Origin: Allopontixanthobacter sp034376665
GTDB lineage: Bacteria; Pseudomonadota; Alphaproteobacteria; Sphingomonadales; Sphingomonadaceae
NCBI RefSeq assembly: GCF_034376665.1
Contig: NZ_JAXMJI010000102.1
Coordinates: forward strand, 12,604 to 76,603
DNA: 64,000 bases
Direction: 5' to 3'
Every line of letters starts with the position of its first letter. Within the stretch, counting starts at the first letter, position 1. The position numbers and the translations under genes are program-made. Under the pieces are notes generated by a model. That model was given only the letters and a program-made list of their open reading frames with translations. It made no database searches and had not been told where the DNA came from. This document shows, piece by piece, positions 1 to 8,804 of the stretch.

Positions 1-1
1 C

Positions 2-1051
2 GATCATGGGACCAGCCACGCCGACCGCAAGATGCTACTTGCCGCGGGCGAGAAAGCCATGCCGCGCATTCTTTCGGACAAGGTCGATGCCTTGTTGGCC
101 GCCGATCTGGCAGGCGTGGAGCTGAAGGATGGCGCGATCTGGTGGGAAGGCCAGCGGATCGCCGAGCTCTCGGCGGGACCAAGCGCGGCAAGCGCCCGGC
201 TGGTGCCGGACCGCCAGCTGAACCAGCTGCCCGATGGCGCGCGTTTGAAACTGGTCGCCGCCCTGGAGGCCTGGCTCGCGGCCCGGATGGCCCCGCTCGC
301 TCCGCTGGCAAAGCTGGAAGAGGCATCCCGCGACCCCGCGGCGGGATCGGAGGCCCGCGCGCTGCTGCTGTCGCTGATCGCCGGTCACGGTCATCTGACC
401 CGGCAGGCAGCGGGGCTGGAACATCTGCCCAAGGAGACCCGGCCGTTCCTGCGGCGCATCGGGGTGACGTTCGGCGCGCTCGACATATTTGCCGCTGCCC
501 TGCTGAAGCCTGCCCCGCGGCAATTGCTCAACCAACTCGGCGCGGATCCGAGGCCGCTCAACCAGTCCATGATCCCGGTGATCGACAGTGCGGGCGGATT
601 GCCCACGGGGTACCGCCACGCGGGGAAGCAGGCGGTGCGGATCGATATTGCTGAAAAGATCATCCGCGCGGCCCATGACGCGCGCAGCAGGAGCACCCGG
701 CGCAGGTTTATCCTCGATCCCGCACTGGCGGTTTCCACCGGGTTGACGGCGGACAGCTATGTCCATCTGCTCGGCCAGGCAGGGTTTCGCCGGAACCCCG
801 GCCGGGCGCTGGCAGAGGGCGCGATGGGACCACCGGCACCGGATCAGTGGGAATGGCACCCCTCGCGCGGCCAGGTTGCGCGTCGTCCGCAAGAAAGTTC
901 AAACCCCCGGAACAAGAAGCCTCGAAGCGCCCCCGCGAAACCACATGAGAGGACCGGACCCCCACCCAGAAAGCCAGCCAAACCGGCGGTCACCCGTCCA
1001 GCGGTCAACCCCAACAGCGCCTTCGCCGGCCTTGCGGATCTGCTGCGGTAA
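2..1051 (+). CDS. Helicase-related protein, C-terminal part (5' truncated by window edge)
   Basis: The reading frame is open from the window edge, so only about 349 C-terminal residues are visible and the ATP-binding core lies outside. The visible part resembles the C-terminal accessory region of the Suv3/MgpS-like DEAD-type helicases of alphaproteobacteria. It has an FGALDIF segment, a GYR...VRIDIAEKIIRAA stretch and a basic, Pro/Lys-rich tail before a short NSAFAGLADLLR terminus. The stop overlaps the start of the S4-domain gene by one base (TAATG), so the two are probably co-translated. The order helicase, S4 protein, fdxA, carD is common in this group. The family call rests on the tail and context only. 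Confidence 0.6.
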   Translation, partial: DHGTSHADRKMLLAAGEKAMPRILSDKVDALLAADLAGVELKDGAIWWEGQRIAELSAGPSAASARLVPDRQLNQLPDGARLKLVAALEAWLAARMAPLAPLAKLEEASRDPAAGSEARALLLSLIAGHGHLTRQAAGLEHLPKETRPFLRRIGVTFGALDIFAAALLKPAPRQLLNQLGADPRPLNQSMIPVIDSAGGLPTGYRHAGKQAVRIDIAEKIIRAAHDARSRSTRRRFILDPALAVSTGLTADSYVHLLGQAGFRRNPGRALAEGAMGPPAPDQWEWHPSRGQVARRPQESSNPRNKKPRSAPAKPHERTGPPPRKPAKPAVTRPAVNPNSAFAGLADLLR

Positions 1052-1359
1052 TGCGAATCGATCGGCTGCTGTGCTATTTGCGCTTCGTGAAAACGCGGGG
1101 CGGCGCGCAGCGGTTGATCGGTGAAGGGCACGTCCGCCGCAACGGTCAGCGGGTGTGCCGTGCGAGCCAGCCCGTCGGGCAGGGCGATGTCCTGACACTC
1201 CCACTTGGCTCGCGGGTAATGGTAGCCCAGATTCGCGCCCTGCCTAAGCGGCGAGGGCCCCCTGCGGAGGCGCAAATGTGTTATCTGCCGCTTGACCCGC
1301 AAGACCAATCCGCCATAGCGAAATCCGCCGACCACTCGTTTTCAAACCACCGGACCTAA
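1051..1359 (+). CDS. S4-domain RNA-binding protein (Hsp15-like)
   Basis: 102 residues. The N-terminal half (about 1-60) is an S4 alpha-L RNA-binding motif: MRIDRLLCYLRFVKTRG followed by a short basic helix and VRRNGQRV. Family members such as Hsp15 bind structured RNA or stalled 50S subunits; the exact RNA here is unknown. The start codon overlaps the stop of the helicase gene, and ferredoxin fdxA follows after 15 bp, suggesting a single transcription unit. The C-terminal 40 residues are basic and unstructured-looking. Confidence 0.75.
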   Translation: MRIDRLLCYLRFVKTRGGAQRLIGEGHVRRNGQRVCRASQPVGQGDVLTLPLGSRVMVAQIRALPKRRGPPAEAQMCYLPLDPQDQSAIAKSADHSFSNHRT

Positions 1360-1374
1360 GGGGAACGCGCAGCC

Positions 1375-1713
1375 ATGACCTATGTCGTCACCGAGGCGTG
1401 CATCAAATGCAAATACACCGACTGCGTCGAAGTCTGTCCGGTGGACTGTTTCTACGAAGGCGAGAATATGCTGGTGATCAATCCCAGCGAATGCATCGAC
1501 TGCGGTGTGTGCGAACCGGAATGTCCGGCCGAAGCAATCCTGCCCGATACCGAAGACAATCTCGAAAAATGGCTTGAGCTCAACACCAAGTTCTCCGCGG
1601 AATGGCCCAATATAACCAGCCAGAAACAGCCGCCTGCCGATGCGGACGAGCACAAGGGCGAAGAGGACAAGTTCGACAAATACTTCACCCCCGAACCGGG
1701 TGAAGGCGACTAG
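1375..1713 (+). CDS. fdxA: 7Fe ferredoxin FdxA
   Basis: 112 residues, the usual size for the [3Fe-4S][4Fe-4S] FdxA/ferredoxin I family, a cytoplasmic low-potential electron carrier. Cys9, Cys17 and Cys50 match the 3Fe-4S ligands; Cys21, Cys40, Cys43 and Cys46 match the 4Fe-4S ligands (CIDCGVCEPECP motif). The acidic C-terminal extension is typical of the alphaproteobacterial form. A GGGGA-type ribosome site lies 8 bp upstream of the ATG. It lies in the helicase-S4-fdxA-carD arrangement common in Rhizobiales and Sphingomonadales. Confidence 0.93.
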   Translation: MTYVVTEACIKCKYTDCVEVCPVDCFYEGENMLVINPSECIDCGVCEPECPAEAILPDTEDNLEKWLELNTKFSAEWPNITSQKQPPADADEHKGEEDKFDKYFTPEPGEGD

Positions 1714-1838
1714 AGAACCTGCCGCGCCGCCATCGGCGCCGAGGTAAATTTTGTAGTTCGGCCGCTGCGAATCGGCCCTTGGGTCGCGCCGCGGCGGCAA
1801 TTTGCATGCGGGCTGGAAATTCGCCGCTACATATGTTA

Positions 1839-1844
1839 TATAAT
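1839..1844 (+). promoter_or_regulatory. Candidate -10 element for carD
   Basis: A perfect TATAAT lies in a local AT-rich patch 171 bp upstream of the carD start, inside the 301-bp gap between fdxA and carD. No good -35 element is at the standard distance. The rest of the gap holds no convincing ORF or RNA structure. Confidence 0.3.
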
Positions 1845-2014
1845 GCGCAACTGTAAGGGCCAGCCGCATTTCGGCCGCGGTCCGGCAGGCGTAGTATCTG
1901 GAAAGGCGCAGACCACCCAACCTCAGCAGTAATTCCAAATTTGGCCGTGCAAGCGCGCGGTCCGCAGGACATTTGACTGGCGTTCGGGGTATTGCCCACA
2001 CGAAAGGATTTTAT

Positions 2015-2548
2015 ATGGCAACCAAGGCAAACGCCTTCGATGTCGGCGATTACGTGGTGTATCCCAAGCACGGGGTAGGCCGGGTGATCGAGCTTCAGAA
2101 TGAAGAAATCGCCGGGATGCAGCTCGAACTGTATGTCCTGCGGTTTGAAAAGGAACGCATGACCCTGCGCGTGCCGACCAACAAGGTCGACGCGATCGGG
2201 ATGCGCAAATTGTCGAGCGACAAGACGCTGAAGGAAGCGATGGAAACGCTCAAGGGCAAACCCAAGGTCAAGCGGACCATGTGGTCGCGCCGGGCGCAGG
2301 AATACGAAGCGAAAATCAATTCCGGCGACCTGGTTTCGATCGCCGAGGTTACGCGCGATCTGTTCCGCCCGGAAGACCAGCCCGAACAGAGCTATTCCGA
2401 ACGGCAGATTTTCGAAGCGGCGTCGAGCCGCCTTGCCCGCGAACTCGCGGCCATGGAAAAGACCGACGAACCCGCCGCTCTTCTGAAGATTCTCGACGTG
2501 TTGCGCGAACACGCACCGCAATATTACGAGAATGCCGAGCAGGCGTAA
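2015..2548 (+). CDS. carD: CarD family transcriptional regulator
   Basis: 177 residues. The N-terminal CdnL/TRCF-type RNA polymerase interaction domain (FDVGDYVVYPKHGVGRVIEL, residues about 7-26, continuing to about 70) is followed by a helical DNA-binding region. CarD binds the RNAP beta subunit and stabilises open complexes, notably at rRNA promoters. The ATG at 2015 was chosen because AAAGGA lies just upstream and the protein then begins MATKANAF as in relatives; an in-frame codon at 1973 would add 14 unrelated residues. A strong terminator follows at 2585. Confidence 0.92.
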   Translation: MATKANAFDVGDYVVYPKHGVGRVIELQNEEIAGMQLELYVLRFEKERMTLRVPTNKVDAIGMRKLSSDKTLKEAMETLKGKPKVKRTMWSRRAQEYEAKINSGDLVSIAEVTRDLFRPEDQPEQSYSERQIFEAASSRLARELAAMEKTDEPAALLKILDVLREHAPQYYENAEQA

Positions 2549-2584
2549 GCGCGCCGCCACTGTTCGGCCAACGCGCCGAATCCA

Positions 2585-2620
2585 TGAAAAAGGGCTGCCC
2601 CCAAGGGCGGCCCTTTTTCA
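2585..2620 (+). terminator. Intrinsic terminator after carD
   Basis: The arms GAAAAAGGGC and GCCCTTTTTC pair around an inner TGCCC/GGGCG stem with a CCAA loop, ending in a T run. It sits 37 bp after the carD stop. Confidence 0.85.
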
Positions 2621-2655
2621 TTCCTGCATAAGGTATGCTTGCCATTGCCCCTTTA

Positions 2656-2677
2656 CTGTATTAGTCTAGCAATACAG
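2656..2677 (+). promoter_or_regulatory. Palindromic operator candidate upstream of the GIN-domain lipoprotein
   Basis: CTGTATT and AATACAG form a perfect 7-bp inverted repeat separated by 8 bp. It lies 30 bp before the lipoprotein start, where a promoter is expected. An almost identical arrangement occurs at 38496-38517 upstream of the PCMT/tolC genes. Confidence 0.5.
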
Positions 2678-2706
2678 ATAGAGGCAGTTTGTGGCAGGAG
2701 AATCGG

Positions 2707-3459
2707 ATGCTGCGCGGAATTTCACGGATGTGGGGCCCTTTGGCCGCGGTGGTCTTGGCCGCGGGCTTGGCCGCTTGCGACGGGCCGGATATCAAGATCA
2801 ACGGGAAGGAAGGCGTGCCCCTCGCCGATCTCGACCTGACGGGCGCTCCGCCCACTGAAGTGGTGCTGGCCGGGCCGGACAGCGTCCGGATCAGCGACGG
2901 TGAAACGCTGGCGATTTCGGTGGAAGGCGACCAGGCGGCGATCGATGCGCTCCGTTTCTCGCTCGAGAACGGCACCCTGGCAATTACGCGTATGGATGGC
3001 AGCTGGAAGAACACCGGCAAGGCGGAGGTGAAGGTCACCATGCCGCCGCCGAACAGCCTGACTCTGCTTGCCTCCGGGACCATCGAAGCGGCGTCCCTGT
3101 CCGGAGATGCCTCGGTGCAGCTCCTCGGATCGGGGAAGGTCACCGCCGCCCGGGTCACAGCCGACGTGCTGAAAGTCAACATTGCCGGTTCGGGCAGTTA
3201 CGAAGCTACGGGCACAGCGGAGAGGCTGGAAGTGTCGATGGCCGGATCGGGCAGTGCTGCCATGCCCGCGTTGAAAGCCGACCAAGCCGAAGTCTCGATC
3301 ATGGGATCGGGCAGCACCGAATTCGCCTCCGACGGAAAAGTTGCCGCCAACATCATGGGATCCGGCGACGTCACGGTGAATGGCCGCGCGACCTGTACGC
3401 TGAGTTCGCTGGGTTCCGGCAAGCTCACCTGCAATTCGGTGCAACAGGCCGACAAGTAA
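2707..3459 (+). CDS. GIN-domain (DUF2807) lipoprotein
   Basis: 250 residues. A signal peptide ends in a lipobox (LAAC, Cys about 23), so the product should be a membrane-anchored periplasmic lipoprotein. Residues about 50-240 form a DUF2807/GIN-domain repeat region with recurrent GSG turns (IAGSGS, MAGSGS, IMGSGS, MGSGD), expected to fold as a beta-solenoid. Function is unknown; relatives are often regulated with envelope or ABC-transporter genes. The ATG at 2707 has a GGAG site 7-8 bp upstream and begins MLRGISRMW; an upstream in-frame codon at 2689 lacks one. Confidence 0.8.
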   Translation: MLRGISRMWGPLAAVVLAAGLAACDGPDIKINGKEGVPLADLDLTGAPPTEVVLAGPDSVRISDGETLAISVEGDQAAIDALRFSLENGTLAITRMDGSWKNTGKAEVKVTMPPPNSLTLLASGTIEAASLSGDASVQLLGSGKVTAARVTADVLKVNIAGSGSYEATGTAERLEVSMAGSGSAAMPALKADQAEVSIMGSGSTEFASDGKVAANIMGSGDVTVNGRATCTLSSLGSGKLTCNSVQQADK

Positions 3460-3507
3460 TCGACGGGCTCGCCGCCGATAGCTATGGGGCGCAGGAAAGG
3501 AATTTCC

Positions 3508-3840
3508 ATGCGCGCGCTGCTCTCCGGTTTGGCTCTGGGTTCACTGATACTGCTTCCCGGCTGCATTGCGCGGACGGCGCTGGATGTGGTCACTGCGCCG
3601 GTCAAAGTGGTCGGCAAGGCCGCCGATCTTGCCACCACCAGCCAGTCGGAATCGGATGAAAAGCGCGGGCGAGAGATTCGCAAGCGCGAGGAACGTCTGG
3701 GTAAGCTCGACCGCAAGCGCGAGAAGCTGGCCGAGGAATGCGACGATGGCGATGGTGCCGCCTGCCGCGAACTCCAGGAAGTCGAGGCCGAAATGCGCGC
3801 GATCAGTCCCGGGATCCCTGCCGAACCCGGCCGCAGGTGA
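3508..3840 (+). CDS. Small lipoprotein with charged coiled-coil tail
   Basis: 110 residues of unknown function. A signal peptide with a lipobox (LLPGC, Cys about 19) is followed by a short hydrophobic/Val-rich stretch and then a highly charged helix of Lys/Arg/Glu (about 52-98) likely to form a coiled coil. The ATG at 3508 is preceded by GAAAGGAA. It follows the GIN-domain lipoprotein by 48 bp in the same direction and converges on sua5 with a 3-bp gap. Lipoproteins of this shape recur in sphingomonads, but I assign no function. Confidence 0.7.
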   Translation: MRALLSGLALGSLILLPGCIARTALDVVTAPVKVVGKAADLATTSQSESDEKRGREIRKREERLGKLDRKREKLAEECDDGDGAACRELQEVEAEMRAISPGIPAEPGRR

Positions 3841-3843
3841 GGC

Positions 3844-4791
3844 CTAGCGGGACGCCGATGCGCGGCGAAGGCGATCGTTGATCGCCGCGCCCACGCCTGT
3901 TTCGGGGATCGGGGCGACGGCAATCCGCGGCTGCGATGAAGCTCCTCCGCTGTGCAGCGCCGCGTAGAGATTTGCGGCCGCCTCGGTCAGATCACCGCCT
4001 GCCGACAAGGTGACATCGCCAGCAATCCCGCCGAAGCCGATCATGAATTCGTCGGCCTCCGGCATTCCGGCAGCGAGCCGCACCGGTTTGCCCGGAGAAT
4101 AATGCGACCTGAGTTGGCCGGGCGCCTCGATCCCCGCCGCAATATTCGCGCCCACCGGCCCGAACTCGCTCAATCGGCGAAGATCAAACGGCCCCGGACG
4201 CAGAACTTCCAGGCTGGCGTCATGACGTATCGCAAGAATCGTCGATTCGAGACCCGCTTCGCACGCGCCCCCGTCGAGTATCGCGTCGATTCGGCCGCCG
4301 AGCGAAGCGGCGACATGCGCCGCCGTTGTCGGGCTGACGGCGTTGCTCGGATTTGCCGAGGGAGCCGCGAGAACGCAGCCGCTTTCTCGGATCAGCGCCC
4401 GCATCACCGGATGCGCCGGCATCCGCAGGGCAATTGTCGGCAGTCCCGCGGAAACCCCTGCCGCGAGCGGAGCCCCGTCCCGCCGCGGCAGGACCAGCGT
4501 TACCGGCCCGGGCCAGACCGCCTGCGCAATCCGGCGCGCCTGCGGGGAAAACTCGGCCAGCGCCTCCGCCTGTTCCAGCGTATCGACGTGGACAATCAGC
4601 GGGTTGAAGCCGGGACGGCCCTTGGCGGCGTAAATACCGGCCACTGCCGAAGCATCGTCCGCTCGCGCCGCCAGCCCGTAAACCGTCTCGGTCGGGACGG
4701 CGACGAGGCCCCCGGACTGCAGGATTCGCGCAGCACGGGCGATCCCGGCGCGGTCCGCCTGCAGCATTTCCGTAGCGTTCTTGCCCGTCAT
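3844..4791 (-). CDS. tsaC: L-threonylcarbamoyladenylate synthase (Sua5/TsaC family)
   Basis: 315 residues, the long Sua5 form. It makes threonylcarbamoyl-AMP from Thr, bicarbonate and ATP for the t6A37 modification of ANN-decoding tRNAs. The YrdC domain (about 12-200) carries GGLVAVPTETVYGLA and KGRP..NPLIVH; the HYSPGKP linker (about 232) leads to the C-terminal Sua5 domain. It is divergently transcribed from the acyl-CoA dehydrogenase gene, with about 80 bp between starts. Confidence 0.93.
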   Translation of the reverse strand: MTGKNATEMLQADRAGIARAARILQSGGLVAVPTETVYGLAARADDASAVAGIYAAKGRPGFNPLIVHVDTLEQAEALAEFSPQARRIAQAVWPGPVTLVLPRRDGAPLAAGVSAGLPTIALRMPAHPVMRALIRESGCVLAAPSANPSNAVSPTTAAHVAASLGGRIDAILDGGACEAGLESTILAIRHDASLEVLRPGPFDLRRLSEFGPVGANIAAGIEAPGQLRSHYSPGKPVRLAAGMPEADEFMIGFGGIAGDVTLSAGGDLTEAAANLYAALHSGGASSQPRIAVAPIPETGVGAAINDRLRRASASR

Positions 4792-4873
4792 GCCGGTCCG
4801 CTATAGTGGGGGCGCTGAAAAGCCAAGAAGTTCCCGTGCCGTTTTGGCTGACCGAGACCGCAAGGATAGACCC

Positions 4874-6616
4874 GTGATCCCTTACACCGCCGCCACCCAG
4901 GACCAGCTGCTCGCCATCAGGATTTGCGGCGGGATCGAGGAGCTTGCCGCATCGGATAGGTTTGCCGCGGCGGAGCCGGACATGGTCGAAGCGATCGTCG
5001 AGGGCATCGGAGCGTTTGCGGCAGGTGAATGGGCTCCGCTCAACCGGATTGGCGATACCGAAGGCGCGCAGCTGCAGAACGGGGTCGTACACCTGCCGGA
5101 TGGGTTTGCGGAGGCTTACGAAGCCTATGTCGAACAGGGCTGGAACGCGATTTCCGCGGCGCCGGAATTCGGCGGGCAGGGCTTGCCGAGCGTGCTGGGC
5201 TGCAACGTGCTGGAAAACCTCGGCACCGCCAATTTCGCCTTCAACCTGCTGCCGATGCTGTCGATCGGCGCGGTCGAAGCGCTGGAGCATCACGGCAGCG
5301 CGGCCCAGAAGGCGCTTTATCTGCCAAGGCTGGTGAGCGGGGAATGGTCGGGCACGATGAATTTGACTGAACCGCAGGCAGGCAGCGATGTCGGGGCCCT
5401 GCGCACCACCGCCATTCCGATCGAGGACGGGGAGCACGCCGGAAAATACCGCATCACCGGGCAGAAGATCTACATCACCTGGGGCGAACACGAACTGGCG
5501 AAGAACATCATCCATCTGGTGCTGGCCCGGACCCCGGGCGCGCCCGAAGGATCGCGCGGCATTTCCCTGTTTGTCGTACCGAAATATCTGGTCAATGCCG
5601 ACGGGTCGCTCGGGCAAAGGAACGATCTTCGCTGCGTCAGTCTGGAGCACAAGCTGGGCATCAACGCCTCGCCCACCTGCGTCATGTCCTATGGCGACAA
5701 TGGCGAATGTGTCGGGGAGCTGGTCGGGGCGGAGAACCGGGGGCTGGCGGCGATGTTCACGATGATGAATTCGGCGCGCATCAACGTCGGCAGCCAGGGC
5801 GTGCAGATTGCCGAACGCGCCCTGCAGCAGGCCGTCCACTATGCCGCCGACCGGGTGCAATCCGCGCGCGCCGGTTCGCCGGACCGCACTGCGGTAGCGA
5901 TTATCGAACACCCGGACGTGCGCCGGATGCTGATGCGGATGAAGGCGCTCACCGAAGGGATGCGGGCGCTGCTTTATTATACGGCCGGACAGGTCGACCG
6001 GGGCACGCTGGGGCACGAAGCCGCCGCGCTGCGGGCCGAAGTGCTGGTCCCGCTGATCAAGGCCTGGGGCACCGACACCGGGGTCGAAGTCGCCAGTATC
6101 GGTGTGCAGGTGCATGGAGGGATGGGTTTCGTCGAGGAGACCGGCGCGGCCCAACATTATCGCGACGCCCGGATCGCGCCTATCTACGAAGGCACCAACG
6201 GCATCCAGGCGGCCGATCTGGTGACGCGGAAACTCGGCTTCGAGAACGGCGACGTGTTCGCCTCGCTAATGGCGGACATCGCGCGCGATTCAGCGGACGA
6301 GCCCGCGCTGTTCGCCTTGGCGAGCGACTGCGCCGCCATCGGCGTCTGGATGCGCGAGGAGGCCAGCCTCGATGACCGGCTCGCCGGCAGCGTGCCGTTC
6401 TGCGAAATGTGCGCGGTCGCAGTTGCCGGGTGGCAAATGCTCCGCCAGAAACGCGCGGTCGAAGCGGGTGCGGCGGCGCCGCTTGCTGCAATCAAACCGG
6501 CTACGGCGCGCTTCTTCCTCGACCACATCGTGCCGGAAGCCGCCGGGCTGAAAGCCTCGGCTGTCGCGGGCGCGAGCGGGCTTTACGAACTCAGCGCCGC
6601 GCAGCTCGTCGGATAG
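4874..6616 (+). CDS. Acyl-CoA dehydrogenase, long (~580 aa) DmdC-like form
   Basis: 580 residues. It is an FAD-dependent alpha,beta-dehydrogenase of acyl-CoA thioesters. The N-terminal helical domain, the MNLTEPQAGSD beta-barrel motif (about 157) and the C-terminal helical domain with PIYEGTNGIQ (putative catalytic Glu) are visible, followed by an extra C-terminal domain of the kind found in 3-methylmercaptopropionyl-CoA and long-chain dehydrogenases. A GTG start at 4874 is preferred because AAGGA lies 7 bp upstream; an in-frame ATG at 4781 would run into the divergent tsaC gene. The substrate cannot be told from the sequence. Confidence 0.88.
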   Translation: MIPYTAATQDQLLAIRICGGIEELAASDRFAAAEPDMVEAIVEGIGAFAAGEWAPLNRIGDTEGAQLQNGVVHLPDGFAEAYEAYVEQGWNAISAAPEFGGQGLPSVLGCNVLENLGTANFAFNLLPMLSIGAVEALEHHGSAAQKALYLPRLVSGEWSGTMNLTEPQAGSDVGALRTTAIPIEDGEHAGKYRITGQKIYITWGEHELAKNIIHLVLARTPGAPEGSRGISLFVVPKYLVNADGSLGQRNDLRCVSLEHKLGINASPTCVMSYGDNGECVGELVGAENRGLAAMFTMMNSARINVGSQGVQIAERALQQAVHYAADRVQSARAGSPDRTAVAIIEHPDVRRMLMRMKALTEGMRALLYYTAGQVDRGTLGHEAAALRAEVLVPLIKAWGTDTGVEVASIGVQVHGGMGFVEETGAAQHYRDARIAPIYEGTNGIQAADLVTRKLGFENGDVFASLMADIARDSADEPALFALASDCAAIGVWMREEASLDDRLAGSVPFCEMCAVAVAGWQMLRQKRAVEAGAAAPLAAIKPATARFFLDHIVPEAAGLKASAVAGASGLYELSAAQLVG

Positions 6617-6637
6617 CACCGCAGCAACGGGCGCGGG

Positions 6638-8095
6638 CTATTCGGCAATCTGTTCGCGCGCGTAATCCTCGATGAAGCGGGCCCGCGGGTCACCCTGCAG
6701 CTGGCGCTGCGGGGGAAGCGACCGGCGAACCGGCTGTACGATTGCCGCCCGCGGCTCTGCTCCCGGCGCGGTGACCCGCCAGATGATCCCTGCCGTATCG
6801 TCGCTGACCAGCAGTGACCCATCGCCCGCAAAATCGACCCATGTAGGCCGCCCCTTGGTCGTGCCGTTGTCGTTGAGAAATCCGGTCAGTACCGGGACCG
6901 GCTTGCCCAGCGGATTGCCCCGATCGTCGAACGCGACATAGACCACGTCATATCCGGAGGCGGGCTTGCGATTCCACGAACCGTGGCGCGCAATGAACGC
7001 ACCGTTGCCGAATTTCTCGCCCATGGTGCTGCCTTCCTCGCTGAAGACCAGGCCCAGCGCGGCGACATGCGGCCCCAGAGCGAATTCGGGATAGCGGGCA
7101 TATTCGGTGGTAAAGGCGGGCATCGGTGCCTCGACGCGCAGATCGATCGTGTCCTTGTAATAGACCCAGGGCCAGCCGTAATTCGCGCCCACCGGCACAT
7201 TGGTCAAATAATCGGGCACGAGATCCGAGCCGAGCATGTCGCGTTCGTTGACCGTGGTCCATAATTCGCCGCTCCACGGGCTGAAATCGAGGCCGTTGGG
7301 ATTGCGCAGACCGGTCGCGAACAGACGCTGGCGCCCTGCCTCCAGATCATATTCCCAGATCGCCGCCCGGCCTTTTTCCACGTCCATGCCGTTCTCGCCG
7401 ATGTTCGAAGCGGAACCGACGGCGACAAAGATCTTCTCTCCATCAGGGCTGAGAGCGATGTTGCGCATCCAGTGGTTTCCCGCTGGCGGCAGATCCATCA
7501 GCTTTTCAGGATCGCCCGTGGTGGTGGCAGCGCCCAGCTCGTAATCATAGGCCAGCAGCTCGTCGTGGTTCGCGATATACAGCCGGTTATCGCGCCATGC
7601 GATGCCGGAGGGCGAGTCGAGATCGTCAAGCACTGTCAGCCGCTGGTCGGAACGGCCGTCACCATCCTGGTCGCGCAGCAGGACGAGTTCGTTGGCCGAT
7701 TCGCCCTTGGCTCCGGCGCGCGTCATGAGCAGGTCCTCGATCCATGCCGTAATCCCGCCGCCGTCGCCAGAGGCAGGCGCGCGGGTCAGCGTCACCAGAA
7801 CATCGCCATTGGGCAGTGTGTGAATGACCCGGGGATGATCGAGTCCCTCGGCAAAACGGTTCACCACCAGCCCGTCCGCGGCGTCAGGAGCCTCTCCGGC
7901 GGGCCAGCCGACCGGTTCGGCGATGTTGATCGTCGGGATCGTTTCCGCCTTGGGTTCTTCCAGGGTCGGCCCTTCCCCCGACACCTCGTCCACCGAAAGG
8001 CCCGCCCAGTCGCCGCGGGACAGCCACCAGAAGACCAGCAGGATCAGGACTATCAGACCGATGATCCAGGCGAATATCTTGCGTTTTGTGCTCAT
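6638..8095 (-). CDS. PQQ-dependent sugar dehydrogenase-like (sorbosone dehydrogenase family)
   Basis: 485 residues. A single N-terminal membrane anchor (about 5-25, IFAWIIGLIVLILLVFWW) is followed by a six-bladed beta-propeller of the glucose/sorbosone dehydrogenase family facing the periplasm. Typical motifs include LDHPRVIHTLPNGDVLV, ...ATGLRNPNGLDFSPWSGELW and FIARHGSWNR. Family members oxidise aldose-type sugars using PQQ, but many homologues are uncharacterised. The ATG at 8095 (MSTKRK) has GGGGAAG upstream. It converges with the acyl-CoA dehydrogenase gene. Confidence 0.8.
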   Translation of the reverse strand: MSTKRKIFAWIIGLIVLILLVFWWLSRGDWAGLSVDEVSGEGPTLEEPKAETIPTINIAEPVGWPAGEAPDAADGLVVNRFAEGLDHPRVIHTLPNGDVLVTLTRAPASGDGGGITAWIEDLLMTRAGAKGESANELVLLRDQDGDGRSDQRLTVLDDLDSPSGIAWRDNRLYIANHDELLAYDYELGAATTTGDPEKLMDLPPAGNHWMRNIALSPDGEKIFVAVGSASNIGENGMDVEKGRAAIWEYDLEAGRQRLFATGLRNPNGLDFSPWSGELWTTVNERDMLGSDLVPDYLTNVPVGANYGWPWVYYKDTIDLRVEAPMPAFTTEYARYPEFALGPHVAALGLVFSEEGSTMGEKFGNGAFIARHGSWNRKPASGYDVVYVAFDDRGNPLGKPVPVLTGFLNDNGTTKGRPTWVDFAGDGSLLVSDDTAGIIWRVTAPGAEPRAAIVQPVRRSLPPQRQLQGDPRARFIEDYAREQIAE

Positions 8096-8197
8096 GGCTT
8101 CCCCGATAAGACAGGCGGCGGCCCGCGGCAATGGGGTGGTAGCGTATGCCCCTTCGCGGCCTTGCATCTGGGCGCAGCGGGCCTATTGGATTGCGCC

Positions 8198-8680
8198 ATG
8201 TTCGATTTTACCCCCGATGCGGATCTGCCCAAGCCCGAACTCTATCGCCAGCTGGTCGATGCCTGCGACGCGATCACCGGCGGCGAGCCCGACGCGGTGG
8301 CGAACATGGCCAATGTTGCCGCGCTGATGGCGGAGTTTCTGCCGGCGCTGAACTGGGCGGGGTTCTACCGTCTGGTCGGCGGCGAACTGGTTCTCGGCCC
8401 CTTCGTTGGCCGCCCCGCCTGTATCCGTATTCCGCTGGGCCAGGGCGTCTGCGGAACCGCGGCGGGCGACGCGCAGACCCAACTGGTCGAGGACGTGCAC
8501 GCCTTTCCCGGGCATATCGCCTGCGACGCGGTCAGCCGGTCCGAACTGGTGGTTCCCGTGATCCGCGGGGGCCAGGTGGTGGCAGTGATCGACCTCGACA
8601 GCCCCGACCTCGCCCGGTTCGACGCGCAGGATGCGGCCGGTATCGAACGGCTCGCGGATTTGCTCGCCGACCGTATCTGA
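8198..8680 (+). CDS. msrC: Free methionine-(R)-sulfoxide reductase (GAF fold)
   Basis: 160 residues, a stand-alone GAF domain. It reduces free Met-R-sulfoxide using thioredoxin. Three cysteines (Cys75, Cys85, Cys109) have the same 10- and 24-residue spacing as the catalytic cysteines of E. coli fRMsr, within GRPACIRIP, GQGVCGTA and HIACD. The ATG at 8198 gives the expected family N-terminus. It is transcribed divergently from the sorbosone-dehydrogenase-like gene (102 bp between starts). Confidence 0.9.
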   Translation: MFDFTPDADLPKPELYRQLVDACDAITGGEPDAVANMANVAALMAEFLPALNWAGFYRLVGGELVLGPFVGRPACIRIPLGQGVCGTAAGDAQTQLVEDVHAFPGHIACDAVSRSELVVPVIRGGQVVAVIDLDSPDLARFDAQDAAGIERLADLLADRI

Positions 8681-8804
8681 TCGCGCCGGGAGCTAATGGT
8701 CCGATTCGGGACATGGGGCATGAAGACGTCGTTCTCGGCGCAAACTGCTGCTAGAATTCCGGTAATGTCCGGGAATCGCCCCGCAGGCAGTAAGGGGAAC
8801 AGCG

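Noticed and set aside
4220..6157. 645-codon open frame on the minus strand
   Set aside because: It is antisense to the acyl-CoA dehydrogenase gene and runs into tsaC; low-complexity Arg/Gly/Pro composition and no family similarity mark it as a shadow of GC-rich coding DNA.
6616..6638. ATAGC/GCTAT stem between convergent genes as terminator
   Set aside because: The stem is short, the loop long and there is no T run.
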